A stretch of 64,000 nt of DNA. It comes from Polytrichum commune. Its lineage: Eukaryota; Streptophyta; Polytrichopsida; Polytrichales; Polytrichaceae. Under the pieces are notes generated by a model. It was given only the letters and a program-made list of their open reading frames with translations. It had not been told where the DNA came from and searched no databases. The position numbers and the translations under genes are program-made. This document shows positions 47,701 to 57,545 of the stretch, piece by piece; position 1 is the stretch's first letter; each line of letters starts with the position of its first letter. The DNA lies in NCBI GenBank assembly GCA_950295325.1, contig OX485808.1, forward strand, positions 6,326,501 to 6,390,500. The letters run 5' to 3'.

Positions 47701-49470
47701 ACCATGAATTGGCATCTCTTCCGTTCAATATGTTAGTAGCATTTTCAACTTTAACAACAGTTGTTATACGTCTTTTTTTGTTTGACAACGGATTTTACAG
47801 TTGACAATACCCTCGTCGTGCTCAGTTGGACAAAATGCACCCCACAATGAGATCCTATAGGTAACAAACTTGATCCACATGAAGATCTTGCTTGGAGACA
47901 ATTATCATGGTTGTTGAATTGAATGCTATGCTTAATTCTCGCTAATCTATCTTTGGATAGAAAGGTATTACCATTAAGTTGCAAAACAAGTGTTGACTTG
48001 TAAATAGAATGCCCATCAACTTCTACGGTTGGCAAAATCTTTTCGGCTCCTTGTACCAAGGTCACTTGATCCTCCGTCTGATTAAGTAGGTCCGTTCTGA
48101 CATCACGAGTCTCTTCTTCTACCAAGGTGGATAGCTGCAACCCATCAATCTTCCATTTGGGGTGAATATACAAAATCCATTGACGTCACAAATTTTGTAT
48201 GTAACCGGTTCCTCAATATGTTGGAGTCCCCATCCTCTCCTGACACCGGCCTAGCAGTAGGTTTGTAAGCAAAACTTGTTGGATCCGCTTTCTCCACTAG
48301 CCACTGCTTCTCATACCATTTTTGTTTTTTTGTTTTTTGGCTAGGCGTTGTGTGCTTGAAACCATGTTCAAAGGCCGGAACAAAGCATGGGCCTCTTTCA
48401 ATACCTCTTGCAACACGGCTATCACATCAACATTTGAGGTTATCGCCGTATAGTTGCCCAAACTCCATTGTATAGAGAGTTCAAAAATTGTCCTACAAGA
48501 CTTTGAGATTGCACAATGAGAGAGAGAGTTGGGCTTTTCTTGAGATGTTCTATGCTTACTATCAAGCTTAGTCCGTTCTTATAACATCCTCTTATTCAGA
48601 GGCCAAATCATTCTTCAACATATCAATGCACCTTTTTTGAAAACTTGGGAGGGTGGGTGGGAGCAAGCCTCATGACCCAACTATTTGCAAAGCTATCCTC
48701 TTACCATAGTCATTATCTCTACATTGCTTGCATCTAAGAAGGTGTTACGACCTGGAAGTAGTCTAAACAACTTACAGTGTAACTTTTCATTTCACTCTTG
48801 TAGATTCTTTACATATCCATATCAAGCTTAGAAAGGTAAACGACTAGCTCAACAAAAACTTCAAAGTTTTACCAACAATCAGATTATGTTATGCGTTCCT
48901 CATACCATTGGAGTACATACGCATAAGTATAATCATAATGCACATACTATTTTTGAACAAAGATACTATGCAAAACCTAAAGATGTCGTCAAGTTTGTGA
49001 AGGGTCCGCCTCACTTGTGCCCATGCCACCAACCAAATCCAAAGAGAGGGTTAGTAACGTACACGAGGTGAATAGCAGCGGAAACCCAATTGTTATCTAT
49101 GTCACACAATTTTGTACAACATGAAAATACATTTTGCATCATTGAATACACATACTATCATAGAGTATTCTACCTGTTCCTTAGCCATTTGAACCTTGTG
49201 TAGTCGAAAAAAGATGTAACTAACACACCCTCTCCACAAGACTAAGTATGCACAACTTGCACTAATCTTGTGAGTTACTAAGGGTAAACTGCCATATGCG
49301 GTTTAACCTCCGAAAGGAGGCTCTCTTGGCCTCTCACTCTTAATATAGGATTAGGTAAATGTTTGTGTCCATTGATGTGAAGCCCACGATCTATGGTTGA
49401 TATTTGTTAGGTAACACTGGCTTAACCCTAAAGCATTCTTACCCTGGGGTTAAATAAAGTTACTAAGCAG
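44774..49470 (+). repeat. Large interspersed repeat, copy B
   Basis: Colinear with copy A (26530-33055). The block 44774-47100 is the most similar, lacking about 295 bases present in copy A at 28742. Copy B has about 1.28 kb (47110-48387) with no counterpart in copy A, holding two unrecognised frames. Between 48388 and 49470 the two copies realign (AATACCTCTTGCAACAC; GGGAGGGTGGGTGGGA; CTCACYTGTGCCCATGCCA). Confidence 0.75.
47402..48173 (-). pseudogene. Unrecognised coding remnant in repeat copy B
   Basis: Two minus-strand frames, 47751-48173 (140 codons, with KILPTVEVDGHSIYKSTLVLQLNGN and LSKDRLARIKHSIQFNN) and 47402-47680 (92 codons, with RRNGKQFGVLRHAVDLLARTEE and MLQYYRKHLGRNKFKYDYKA), lie close together in different frames. 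Their amino-acid composition is protein-like and unlike the low-complexity shadows elsewhere. I do not recognise the family. The place inside a repeat suggests a transposon-encoded or captured gene fragment broken by a frameshift. Confidence 0.35.
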
Positions 49471-49759
49471 GTTCGTCTATGGGCAAGGAATAATCAAAGT
49501 AATTAATGATACCATGGATTCACTTATGCATAAGAGGTGTCATCTGACACAAACTACCATATGTCACTAACTATCATATTTAGTGTACTTACCATACTTG
49601 ATTTCAAACAATGTGCACAGTGTGTTATCATATAGGGTCATATGTCAAGCATATCATTTACCGATCCACTTCTCGAGCTTGACACGTGGCTCTTGGCAAT
49701 GACCCAACATGTCAACATGCAATGTATTTATCCCCCCCCCTCTTCCACAATAAGCACTA

Positions 49760-49981
49760 CACTAAATAGCATATAATTAGTGTCACTTACTATTTGGAAC
49801 TACACAATGTTATATCTATTTATTGCATATCTCGTATTTTTGCCAACAAATGTCAAATTGGGTGTTTGGACATTATAGAACATTGATAGCTTTACTTGAT
49901 AAAAAGTTGCATCAATAGTAAAATATATATAGCGTTGTGTAACTCCAAAAAGTAAGTGACACTAATAATATGCTTTCTGTG
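49760..49981. mobile_element. Short TA-type MITE
   Basis: Flanked by TA (49758-49759 and 49982-49983). Both arms share GCATAT.ATTAGTGTCACTTACT.TTTGGA; the interior (ATTGGGTGTTTGGACATTATAG) also occurs in the 44015-44457 copy. Confidence 0.75.
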
Positions 49982-49983
49982 TA

Positions 49984-51044
49984 TGAAATTGGGCCTTCGG
50001 AAATAGTGTGATATTCCACACTAATTAACGATTGAACTTGTAAGGAGTATGTCAAATGAAAATGCAAGTAGAACAGATCTGCAAGTAGTATGAGTCGTAC
50101 AAATGTAAGATTTACCAATTTTAGCACACATATTATATTCTATCAAATGAAGGTGCCACATGTCGCGCATTGGTTGGTTGAATCATGTGAAAAACGACAC
50201 AGCATGGAACAAAAATTTGATTTTGGCAAGCCAGCTGGCTTATTCAATAAAGGTACGTTCTATGGTACAAAGGTCCAACCACACAAACTTTTGAGCTCGA
50301 GTTTATATCTTTGATGGGCCAAAGCGAAATGATTCGAACCCTTCCGTGTGCTTAAAACGATGGAGCTCTGTATCATCATGCATTTGATTTTCTCTTCTCA
50401 AAGTTGAAGCCCAAACTTGAACTTGTAGATATGGACTTTGAAGATCCTCCACATCGAAACTTGCTAGGGCTTAAACTCAAGAACCAATTCAAAAAAAGAA
50501 GGAATCAAGGGACGATCTTGAGCCAAAGCTCCACTATGTAAGGGCTCATAAGCTTGCAAAGGATTATGGGGCAAGGGCATAAGAGCATGTTCACTGGTTC
50601 TCCATATGATACTCTGCAACAAAATAGTGTCAGGTTTAGTCCACACGTTGGACGCACAAGTTAGGCTCAACCACTATTACATCATTGATGGGGCATGGAA
50701 TAGCAGCCGTGTTCCTTTTTTTCCGCTTCATATGGAAGTTAGATTTGAACTCAATTTGTTGCCAACATTAAAAGTTGGGCCTCCCATGCTAGAATAGCTT
50801 CGGTACATTATGGCCCAACTTTCAACTCCTTTATGAGAGAATCAACTATCAATACCTCGTATTGTTTGACCAAATAGAATCTTAGCTTCAACTCCTTCAT
50901 TGTAAAGCCTTGTGTATTGTAAGATACTAGTTTTGATGATGGGACCCGCAACTTATGAAACTCATATCTAGTGAACGTGTAATACATATAAGGAGATGAC
51001 TCCCGTCTTAAATGATGTTACATGATTTAGCACCCTTTGTGTTA
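49984..51044. other. Gene-free stretch
   Basis: Short frames only; nothing recognisable. Confidence 0.4.
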
Positions 51045-51555
51045 GGGGCGGTTTACACTATGGACCAAGAGCCATGACCATTTAATTCTAAAATATGTGA
51101 TTGGAGAGTAAAGTGCTCTTGGTCCCATTTGGCTTTACACTACCTTGAAAAAAGGAGAATGACCACTAACTTTGAGGTCCCCAAAAACTACTAAAATCTG
51201 CCATTTGGATAATGTGCCATGGTCCAACGGGTTTTCCGTTGAGGTGAGGCAAAATGCTTGACTCAACGGAAATCAAGGGAGCCGTAAGGCTGAAAATCAG
51301 CCATTGGCCGATTTTTTTTAAATATTTTTTTTCCCGATTTTTTTTGACGTTACTATAGATCGTTGGGATAGAAATATTAAAAAATCAGCCCAAAGTTGTC
51401 CTGGTCCAAATCCACTTTACACTACAAGAGTGACCAAGCCACTCAAAAATCCATTTTTGATTTTTCATGGTCACGGCTCTTGGCCAAGAGCTCTGACCAT
51501 GAAAATGATTTAATTTTCTTGGTCATGGCTCTTGGTCCATAGTGTAAACCGCCCC
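51045..51555. mobile_element. Tourist-like MITE (PIF/Harbinger ends, TTA TSD)
   Basis: The terminal inverted repeat begins GGGGCGGTTTACACTATGGA and continues CCAAGAGCCATGACC, matched by its complement at the right end. It is flanked by TTA (51042-51044 and 51556-51558). TTA plus a GGG-starting terminus is the PIF/Harbinger hallmark. The arms show almost no divergence, suggesting recent activity. No coding capacity. Confidence 0.93.
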
Positions 51556-52143
51556 TTAGTGTTTGGTGTACACTACAACGTGTGATCATGCTTTAAGAAT
51601 GAAGTTTAAATAATGTTGCGATGTTCCGCATATGCGCCCCCCCCCCCGCCCTCCTTTTTCCCAACTAAATAACATCTTTTATGTTAGTTAGGGGCGGTTT
51701 ACACTATGGACCATGAAGTTGGACCAGGGCTCTGCAAGGCAGCTGATTGGCTGTTGAAGTTCTCCCGGGACAACTTCGGTTTACACTAAGGAAAAAATGG
51801 CAGAGGGACCATGGAGGTCGAGGTCCCCAAAATATAATTTTAATGGCCTAATAAATGCACTGACATGGTCCAACGGGTTTTGCGTTGAGAGAGGCAAGAG
51901 AGGTGGTCTGGTAGGAAAAGGCAAGGGCCCATGTCAGAGAAATACCATTTCAATAAATTTTTAATGAATCTACCTTTTAAGCGCCTTAATTATACCATAG
52001 CCCATGAGACATACCAGCACTACCTTGCCCTACCCCTTAAACCGGCTCACACATGTTTCACCAAACAACGCGGGACATCTAGAACTCAAGAATTCAAGTG
52101 CAGATTTGGTTTTTTGGTCTACCAAATGTAATGTTTGGAATTT

Positions 52144-52209
52144 TGGGGCTTATAATATACCGTTGGAAAGGTCTTGAAAATACCTTTCCAATGGTATATT
52201 ACACACCCC
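52144..52209. repeat. Hairpin inside the larger Tourist-like element
   Basis: GGGCTTATAATATACCGTTG..AAAGGT is mirrored by ACCTTTCCAATGGTATATTA..CACACCCC around an 8-base loop (TACCGTTGGAAAGGT against ACCTTTCCAATGGTA). It may be an older foldback insertion. Confidence 0.75.
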
Positions 52210-52309
52210 AATATGCTTACAAAATTCAGTTGCAAAACAAAAACAAAATCTGTAGTGGTTTAGTGATTGTAGATCAGGGTAGTCAAAAGAAGTGCAATGG
52301 GAAATCTTC

Positions 52310-52404
52310 TAACATTAATTATCAAAGAATTGAAAATTAGTGTTGAGCAAGGTAGGGTGGTAACAACAATAAATATAATCAAACACTAAATATCCTATTT
52401 AGTG
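52310..52404. mobile_element. Truncated TA-type MITE, inverted relative to 2558-2886
   Basis: This is the reverse complement of the first ~95 bases of the SBP1 exon MITE (GTTGAGCAAGGTAGGGTGGT matches its interior), ending CACTAAATATCCTATTTAGTG and TA (52405-52406). The other half is missing. Confidence 0.8.
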
Positions 52405-52999
52405 TAGTGACAACACAAGGTACATGTCACATGTAAATTACATTGAGCATGTACAAATTAAATTTCTCGTTTTATTTTATTTAAAAAAAATTGTTGTGAG
52501 AAGATTTGCAAGCCACATCTTCGACACATTTAACAAGAAGTGAAGACAAGTGAAGCCCAAGAGAAGACAAGGAATGATCAAACTTAATTTTTTTTCAAAA
52601 TTGCCCTTTTTGGGCATGTATTAAAAAAATCAGCACCTTCACTTTTTGGTGTGTGGTCATTCCTCTTGGTCCACATTTGGTTTACACCTAGTGAAGGGCC
52701 CATGAACCATGAAAACTAATATTTTAATAACTCGGACCATGGAAGTCGTCCCATGAAGTCGTCCCACGCAAAATAGGCCTCTTACGTGGGACGACTTCAT
52801 GGTCCATAGTGTAAACCGCCCCTTAGTGAACCGAAAGTTGGAAATAGAAGGAGCCTCCCCTAGCATGCGGGACCCCATCCTCTATAACGAGCGTGGGAAG
52901 GCTTGACTCAAAACAAAAACCGTCGAGGAATAATCATAAACAAGAGGGCCCAAACTTGGTAATGGTCTTGGTTGAGCTCCCCTACCATAGGGTCCTCCA

Positions 53000-54130
53000 A
53001 TGAGGCTCCAGTTCTCTTTCCCTCCTCTTTCCCCCCAGATTGCCAAAATTAACGAAGGCCGATCCGGTCAAAATCCATGTCCCCAAAGCCAGGTCGCTAG
53101 GTCATTTGGCGCCCGCCCGTACTTTAACCCACGTCCGCAACCTGCCACCCTCCACCTGGCGCTAAACTCCAAAATCCAGGTCCCCATACCACTTTCGTCA
53201 TCTCGGCCGTGCGGGGAGAGCGGGTTTGACGGGGTCCCGACTTCCCCCGTCTGGGCCTACGTGGAGAGGTGAGGCCCACGAAGCATGGGGCCCACTCTAC
53301 GAGGCTAGAATCGGCATGCGAAAGCCGTCTAACGTTGAAGTTCTCTTCGCTTGCCTGCTCCGCTCCTGCTCCCCTCTCGGTGGCTGCATGTTTTCCTCCC
53401 ATCCCAGCATCCACCGACGAGCCCCATAGCTCCTCCGAATTGCGTCCCCGCAACGGCTTGAGCTCCACCGACCGACTGGTCTTCGCCGTCTGCAAAATCG
53501 TGCTCTGTGGAGCGTGTGGCAAGAGTACTAGGGTTCGAAGGTGGGAGTCGGTGCGCGAGACAAAGAGTTCGAGAGTTCGAGAGTTCGAGAGAGAGAGCTG
53601 GAGCTGCGGCGGAAGGTTTTGTGGTGTTGTGGAGTTGGGAGATTTGGTTTCAGTGGTGACAAGCAGAACAGGTTGACGGTCAGGGGAGGGTTTGCAAAGC
53701 GGGCAGGAAGGAAAGGAAGGGAATGAAGGTGTGGAGGCATCCAGGTCTGCGGAGGAGTGTCGGTACAGAGTGCGGGAGGAACATTGGTTGGCATTGAGAT
53801 GGTATGACCGAGATCACAGGGCAAACAGCTCGGTGGAGGAGGGGTTTTTTTTCGAGGAGGGCAGCACGAGGATCTAGAGACAGGTTTGGTTTGTGGAAGT
53901 TCTCAGGAGGTGGAGGGGCCGGAAGATTCCTTCTGGTAGGGTTCTTCGTGGCTGGCAAAGAAGCTTGCGCGGTCATTTGAGGAGCACGGACAGATCTGTT
54001 GTGGAGAGAGAGAGAGAGAGCTCCTCTGGTCACAAGAGCCTTTGGTGTGGGTAGCAAGAATCAACAGAGATAGAAGGCTTTCTGAAAAAAATGTTCTGGC
54101 GAGTACCTGGCTTATCGACCACTTCTCCGG
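53000..54130 (+). promoter_or_regulatory. Possible promoter and 5' UTR of an unidentified gene
   Basis: GC rises sharply here against the AT-rich surroundings, and the stretch ends at a textbook plant splice donor (CTTCTCCG then GTAAGTTTT at about 54131). Open frames are short and low in complexity. GAGA repeats (about 53572-53600 and 54003-54021) resemble plant core-promoter GA elements. Downstream lie a 457-bp tandem duplication and, at about 55664, a polypyrimidine tract with AG. This would fit a 5' UTR followed by a long intron. No protein family was recognised, so the gene call is tentative. Confidence 0.3.
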
Positions 54131-54280
54131 TAAGTTTTCGATACGGGCAGTAGCTTAGTCACTCTCTCCCCCCCGGTCTGCATGTATATCTTATGATACA
54201 AGCTGCAGCTTGTCGAGTTTCTTGTCTCTTCACCTTCTGGTTTTATTTTCACCGGAAGAATAGAATCATGTGTCTGCAAT

Positions 54281-55170
54281 ATGGAATGGCGTAAGTTCGA
54301 CAGAATTTCATTCTTCCAACTTCAAAAAAAATGGTGAACGGTGTGTTGTCTGTGACCCCTGCCCGCGGCCTTAAAGCGAGGCTGGAAACTATTGTCGTTG
54401 CGATACCCGACTTCTCAGCATGATGTCATGAAGACGGTATCCATTAGCTTGGAGGTTTTTTTGATTTATCAAGTTTTGCTATTTTCTCCGAATGGCCATC
54501 TCTGTACGCTATCTGCAAGAGCTGTAGCAGAGATTAGTGTTTAGTGTTCCAAGAGTCCCTTTTTGACCTTCGTTGGTTTGATGTTAAGTATGTACCACTT
54601 TTTGTGTTACCAAGGTTTTACATTTGGGGGAATTAGTTTTTACATGAAATTATTATCAGACGAAAGGTTGAATTTCGGTATTAAAATGGTTTCTGCGTCT
54701 AAAGTCCTGTGTCCTTGTTCATCAGCAAAGAACTAAAATGGAATAGCGTAAGTTGGACCGAATCTCGTTTTGAACTTCTTAAAAAACTATTGATTGCTTT
54801 GTCTGTGACCCGTGCCCATCGTCTTAAAGCTAGGCTCGGAAACTATTCACTCTGAGATACTTGAGTTCTCACCAGTGAGCTGGTATCATGTCATGAAGAT
54901 GGTATCTATTTGCTTGGAATGTTTTGGGTTATGGGGTTTCGCTATTTTTTTCAAGTGGGCATCGCTCTACGCTATCTGCGAAAGCTGAAGCAGTGTTTAG
55001 TGTGTTAGAAGTCCCTTTTTGACCTTCTTGGGTTTGATATTAGGTATCTACCTCTTTTTATGGTACCAAAGGTTCCACATTTTGGGGAGTTAAGTTGTTT
55101 ACATAGAATTATCATAAGTCAGAAGCTTGAACTTCGTCTAGAATGGTTTCTGGGGTTCTGGATTTCTGAC
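54281..55170. repeat. Old tandem duplication, 457-bp period
   Basis: The unit starting at 54281 (ATGGAATGGCGTAAGTT) is repeated from 54738 (ATGGAATAGCGTAAGTT). Shared landmarks keep the same spacing: GTCTGTGACCC, AAAGC.AGGCT.GGAAACTATT, TACGCTATCTGC.A.AGCTG, CCCTTTTTGACCTTC. The copies have clearly diverged and carry small indels, so this is old. No matching open frame exists in the two copies. Confidence 0.88.
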
Positions 55171-55704
55171 TTTTGGTACGGAACTATGCTGCTAGTTGTT
55201 TCGGCCTTTACATGATTTTGTTAATGTTAAAGATCTAGTCTAAAATCTCTGAGAATCAATTAGCAGAAGAACATGGGGTAGTCCAGATAATCTGGGTTTT
55301 ATTGCTACTGGGCCAGTTACAGTGCACAGAGAACGTGGAGAGTGAATGTCTCCTGCTTGAAATGGCATTTTGTTAAATTTATCATGTAACAGTATGTATA
55401 AAAATTGCACTGAACATGGATTTGAGAGATTGTGCTTTCCTCTACTTCAATTTCATTGGTGAAGGTCCAATGCGTGTGGTCAGTATGACAAAGTGATCAC
55501 TTAGACAATTGTTGTGATTAAAAAATATATTCTGAAGAATTTGACAATGTTTTGTGGAGCCTTGTAGTTTGGAAGTGTGTATTTCGTGGATTGTCCTTGA
55601 TCCTTTTACTTGTCCTGAGGAAATGTCTGTGATGGTGTTTGTCATTAGATTTCCCCCTTCCAGACCTACCTCCCGTACTCCACTACAGAAAAGTACTTTG
55701 GGCC

Positions 55705-55860
55705 ATGGCAGACTGTTCTTTGCAGATTGTTACTGATGATATTGGAAATGCAAGTGCAAATGTGGAAATGCTCGCTCTGCATATGCAATTTAGTTTTTGT
55801 GGAGACCAACAGCTGGATGTATACAAAGCAACATCTGCAGATTTGTGGATATGGCTTTAA
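55705..55860 (+). other. Tentative short coding exon
   Basis: After a candidate acceptor (TTTCCCCCTTCCAG, about 55663) an ATG in an ideal context (GGGCCATGGCA) opens 51 codons (MADCSLQIVTDDIGNASANV ...) ending in TAA at 55860. It matches no family I know. It might be the start of the gene whose 5' part lies at 53.0-54.1 kb, or chance. Confidence 0.2.
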
Positions 55861-56021
55861 TCATGCTTACTAAGAACTTAACACTGCAATGCTGAGTTTT
55901 CAGCATCCCCCTTACTTTGGATCAGTCTCTTCTACTTATTCTGTTGAATGAGAAGATGCTGCAGACATTGTGTTCATGACAAAAGTCAGGCTTTAGGTTG
56001 TATGACAGTGACATGCCACAT

Positions 56022-56324
56022 ACCCACATACCTTAAGAGGAAGAAAGGGTTGCTCTTGGGACAACCCAAGGGTCATTGGTTGGTTGATGGTAGTCATTAC
56101 TGCACAATGAATAGGGAATACAGTCGGGAGGACCTATGTTTCATTTAAGGAATTGACAAGCATTCAATTCTAAAATGTGTTATTTGCTTATGATCATCGA
56201 AAATTTGTTAGTTGTTATTTGGTTCGAAGTTGGAAAACATGAAAACGAAGCAATTAACACCCACATACCTTAAGAGGAAGAAAGGGTTGCTCTTGGGACA
56301 ACCCAAGGGTCATTGGTTGGTTGA
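56022..56324 (+). repeat. Two identical 66-bp direct repeats, 237 bp apart
   Basis: 56022-56087 and 56259-56324 are identical over 66 bases (starting ACCCACATACCTTAAGAGGA, ending CATTGGTTGGTTGA). Perfect identity in otherwise unique sequence implies a very recent duplication or an assembly artefact. Confidence 0.92.
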
Positions 56325-56892
56325 GGAAGTTAAGGATGGAGTGTGTTGGTGGTATGATTAACAACTTTGATAGCTAAATAATAGGATTTGTCATCAACAA
56401 TATTCTACAGAAACTCAGAAAGTAGGTTTGTTATGTATCTTCAATGGTGCATCTTATTGATGGCTTTGAACAAAATTATGTGATTGTCTTTGTGAGCTCC
56501 TTCGAACATCAAAGTTCAAACATTTGAGAAACCGAAAGGAATTGAAGAGGTTATTTCAAATTTGTCATGTCATGCTAGCTCATAGTATGAAAATGTCATT
56601 CGATGAGTCACATTTACATACGTCACATTAAGAGTCACATTTACATAAATCCACCGGCATGGTACTGATCTTCCACTTAAGCCTAACCCTTAAAAACCAT
56701 AAGGTCTCAACGTACGGCCAAATACACAAGTTTTAGTAGCCTTATCAAGTTCACCACCGCCTATTTCCAATTATGAGAGCACCCTAAACACCATATAACT
56801 ACATACATTGATGATATTTTAATGACGAAAACACCGACATATGTTTTCGTCATTAAACGAGTTGAGATCCAAGTGTTTCTAGGTTAATATCC

Positions 56893-57288
56893 AGGGAGAT
56901 TTTTAGGCATGATTGGTTAAAATTCCGGTGTTTCCTAATTCCAATGGTTGTATGTTGTAATCTTTTGGTTTTCCTTTATCGATTTGAGGTACATTCTATA
57001 GATTTCTTTAAATGATCGATAAATAATGTGAAGTTTTGAACTTTAATAGGTTATTTCTCATACTCAATCATTAAACTCAGAACTAGCAACCGATTCTCTC
57101 TGTTCATTGTTTTAAGTCCAAGCGGTTACATGCTGATATATTTCGGTTTTGCTTTATCAATATATTTCCATTTAATTATAGATTGGCCTAAAATGATTGG
57201 CAACGTGCATAAAGTATTGACCATGAACTGGCTATTTTTTAAACACCACTGGCCCATCTGTAACTAGCAGTCAGATCTCCCCATTCTT
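56893..57288 (-). mobile_element. Diverged inverted dimer of the GATCRGGGAGA MITE
   Basis: Reverse-orientation relative of 33833-34058: it begins CCAGGGAGATTTTTAGGCAT and ends CAGTCAGATCTCCCC. Two successive units (about 56930-57100 and 57110-57288) each contain GGTTTTSCTTTATC and a copy of the AACTCAGAACTAGCAACCG or CATCTGTAACTAGCAGTC block, so it is a head-to-tail dimer. Confidence 0.6.
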
Positions 57289-57472
57289 AGCCCTTTGACT
57301 TCTTAACCATTTGTCAATATCTAGCCTTAAGGTAGATGATCCCACTTGCGAAAGTGCGACATCTACCAAAATCCTAGATATCATGATAAAGGCCATGAGC
57401 TGCAGGGCCCTATACATGCATACATCGATCATGTACATTATGATAATACTAACTCTATTGATACTACGGTCA

Positions 57473-57545
57473 TAACATTATTCAGATTCATAACACGGTT
57501 ATGTGGGACTGTCAATATTTTGTAGAATATTCCCCACATTTAAAC
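57473..57545. mobile_element. Foldback MITE, family member 3 (truncated)
   Basis: Left half of the 7473-7610 family (TAACATTATTCAGATTCATA, then GTAGAATATTCCCCACATT). The right arm is missing. Confidence 0.65.

Larger units (their letters stand above)
51691..52822. mobile_element. Larger Tourist-like element, same ends, with a nested MITE fragment
   Basis: It starts GGGGCGGTTTACACTATGGA then CCATGAAGT, and ends with the complement, flanked by TTA (51688-51690 and 52823-52825). The first 22 bases are identical to the 51045-51555 element, so both use one transposase. At 1132 bp it is twice as long. It contains a hairpin (52144-52209) and an inverted fragment of the 2558-2886 MITE (52310-52404). 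No transposase frame remains. Confidence 0.92.

Noticed and set aside
50320-50350. Possible tRNA B box (GGGTTCGAATC on the minus strand)
   Set aside because: No T-stem pairing and no A box at the right distance.
52998-53676. Overlapping plus and minus frames of 67-135 codons
   Set aside because: No family resemblance, mutual overlap, and composition set by GC-rich DNA; treated as possible promoter/5' UTR instead.
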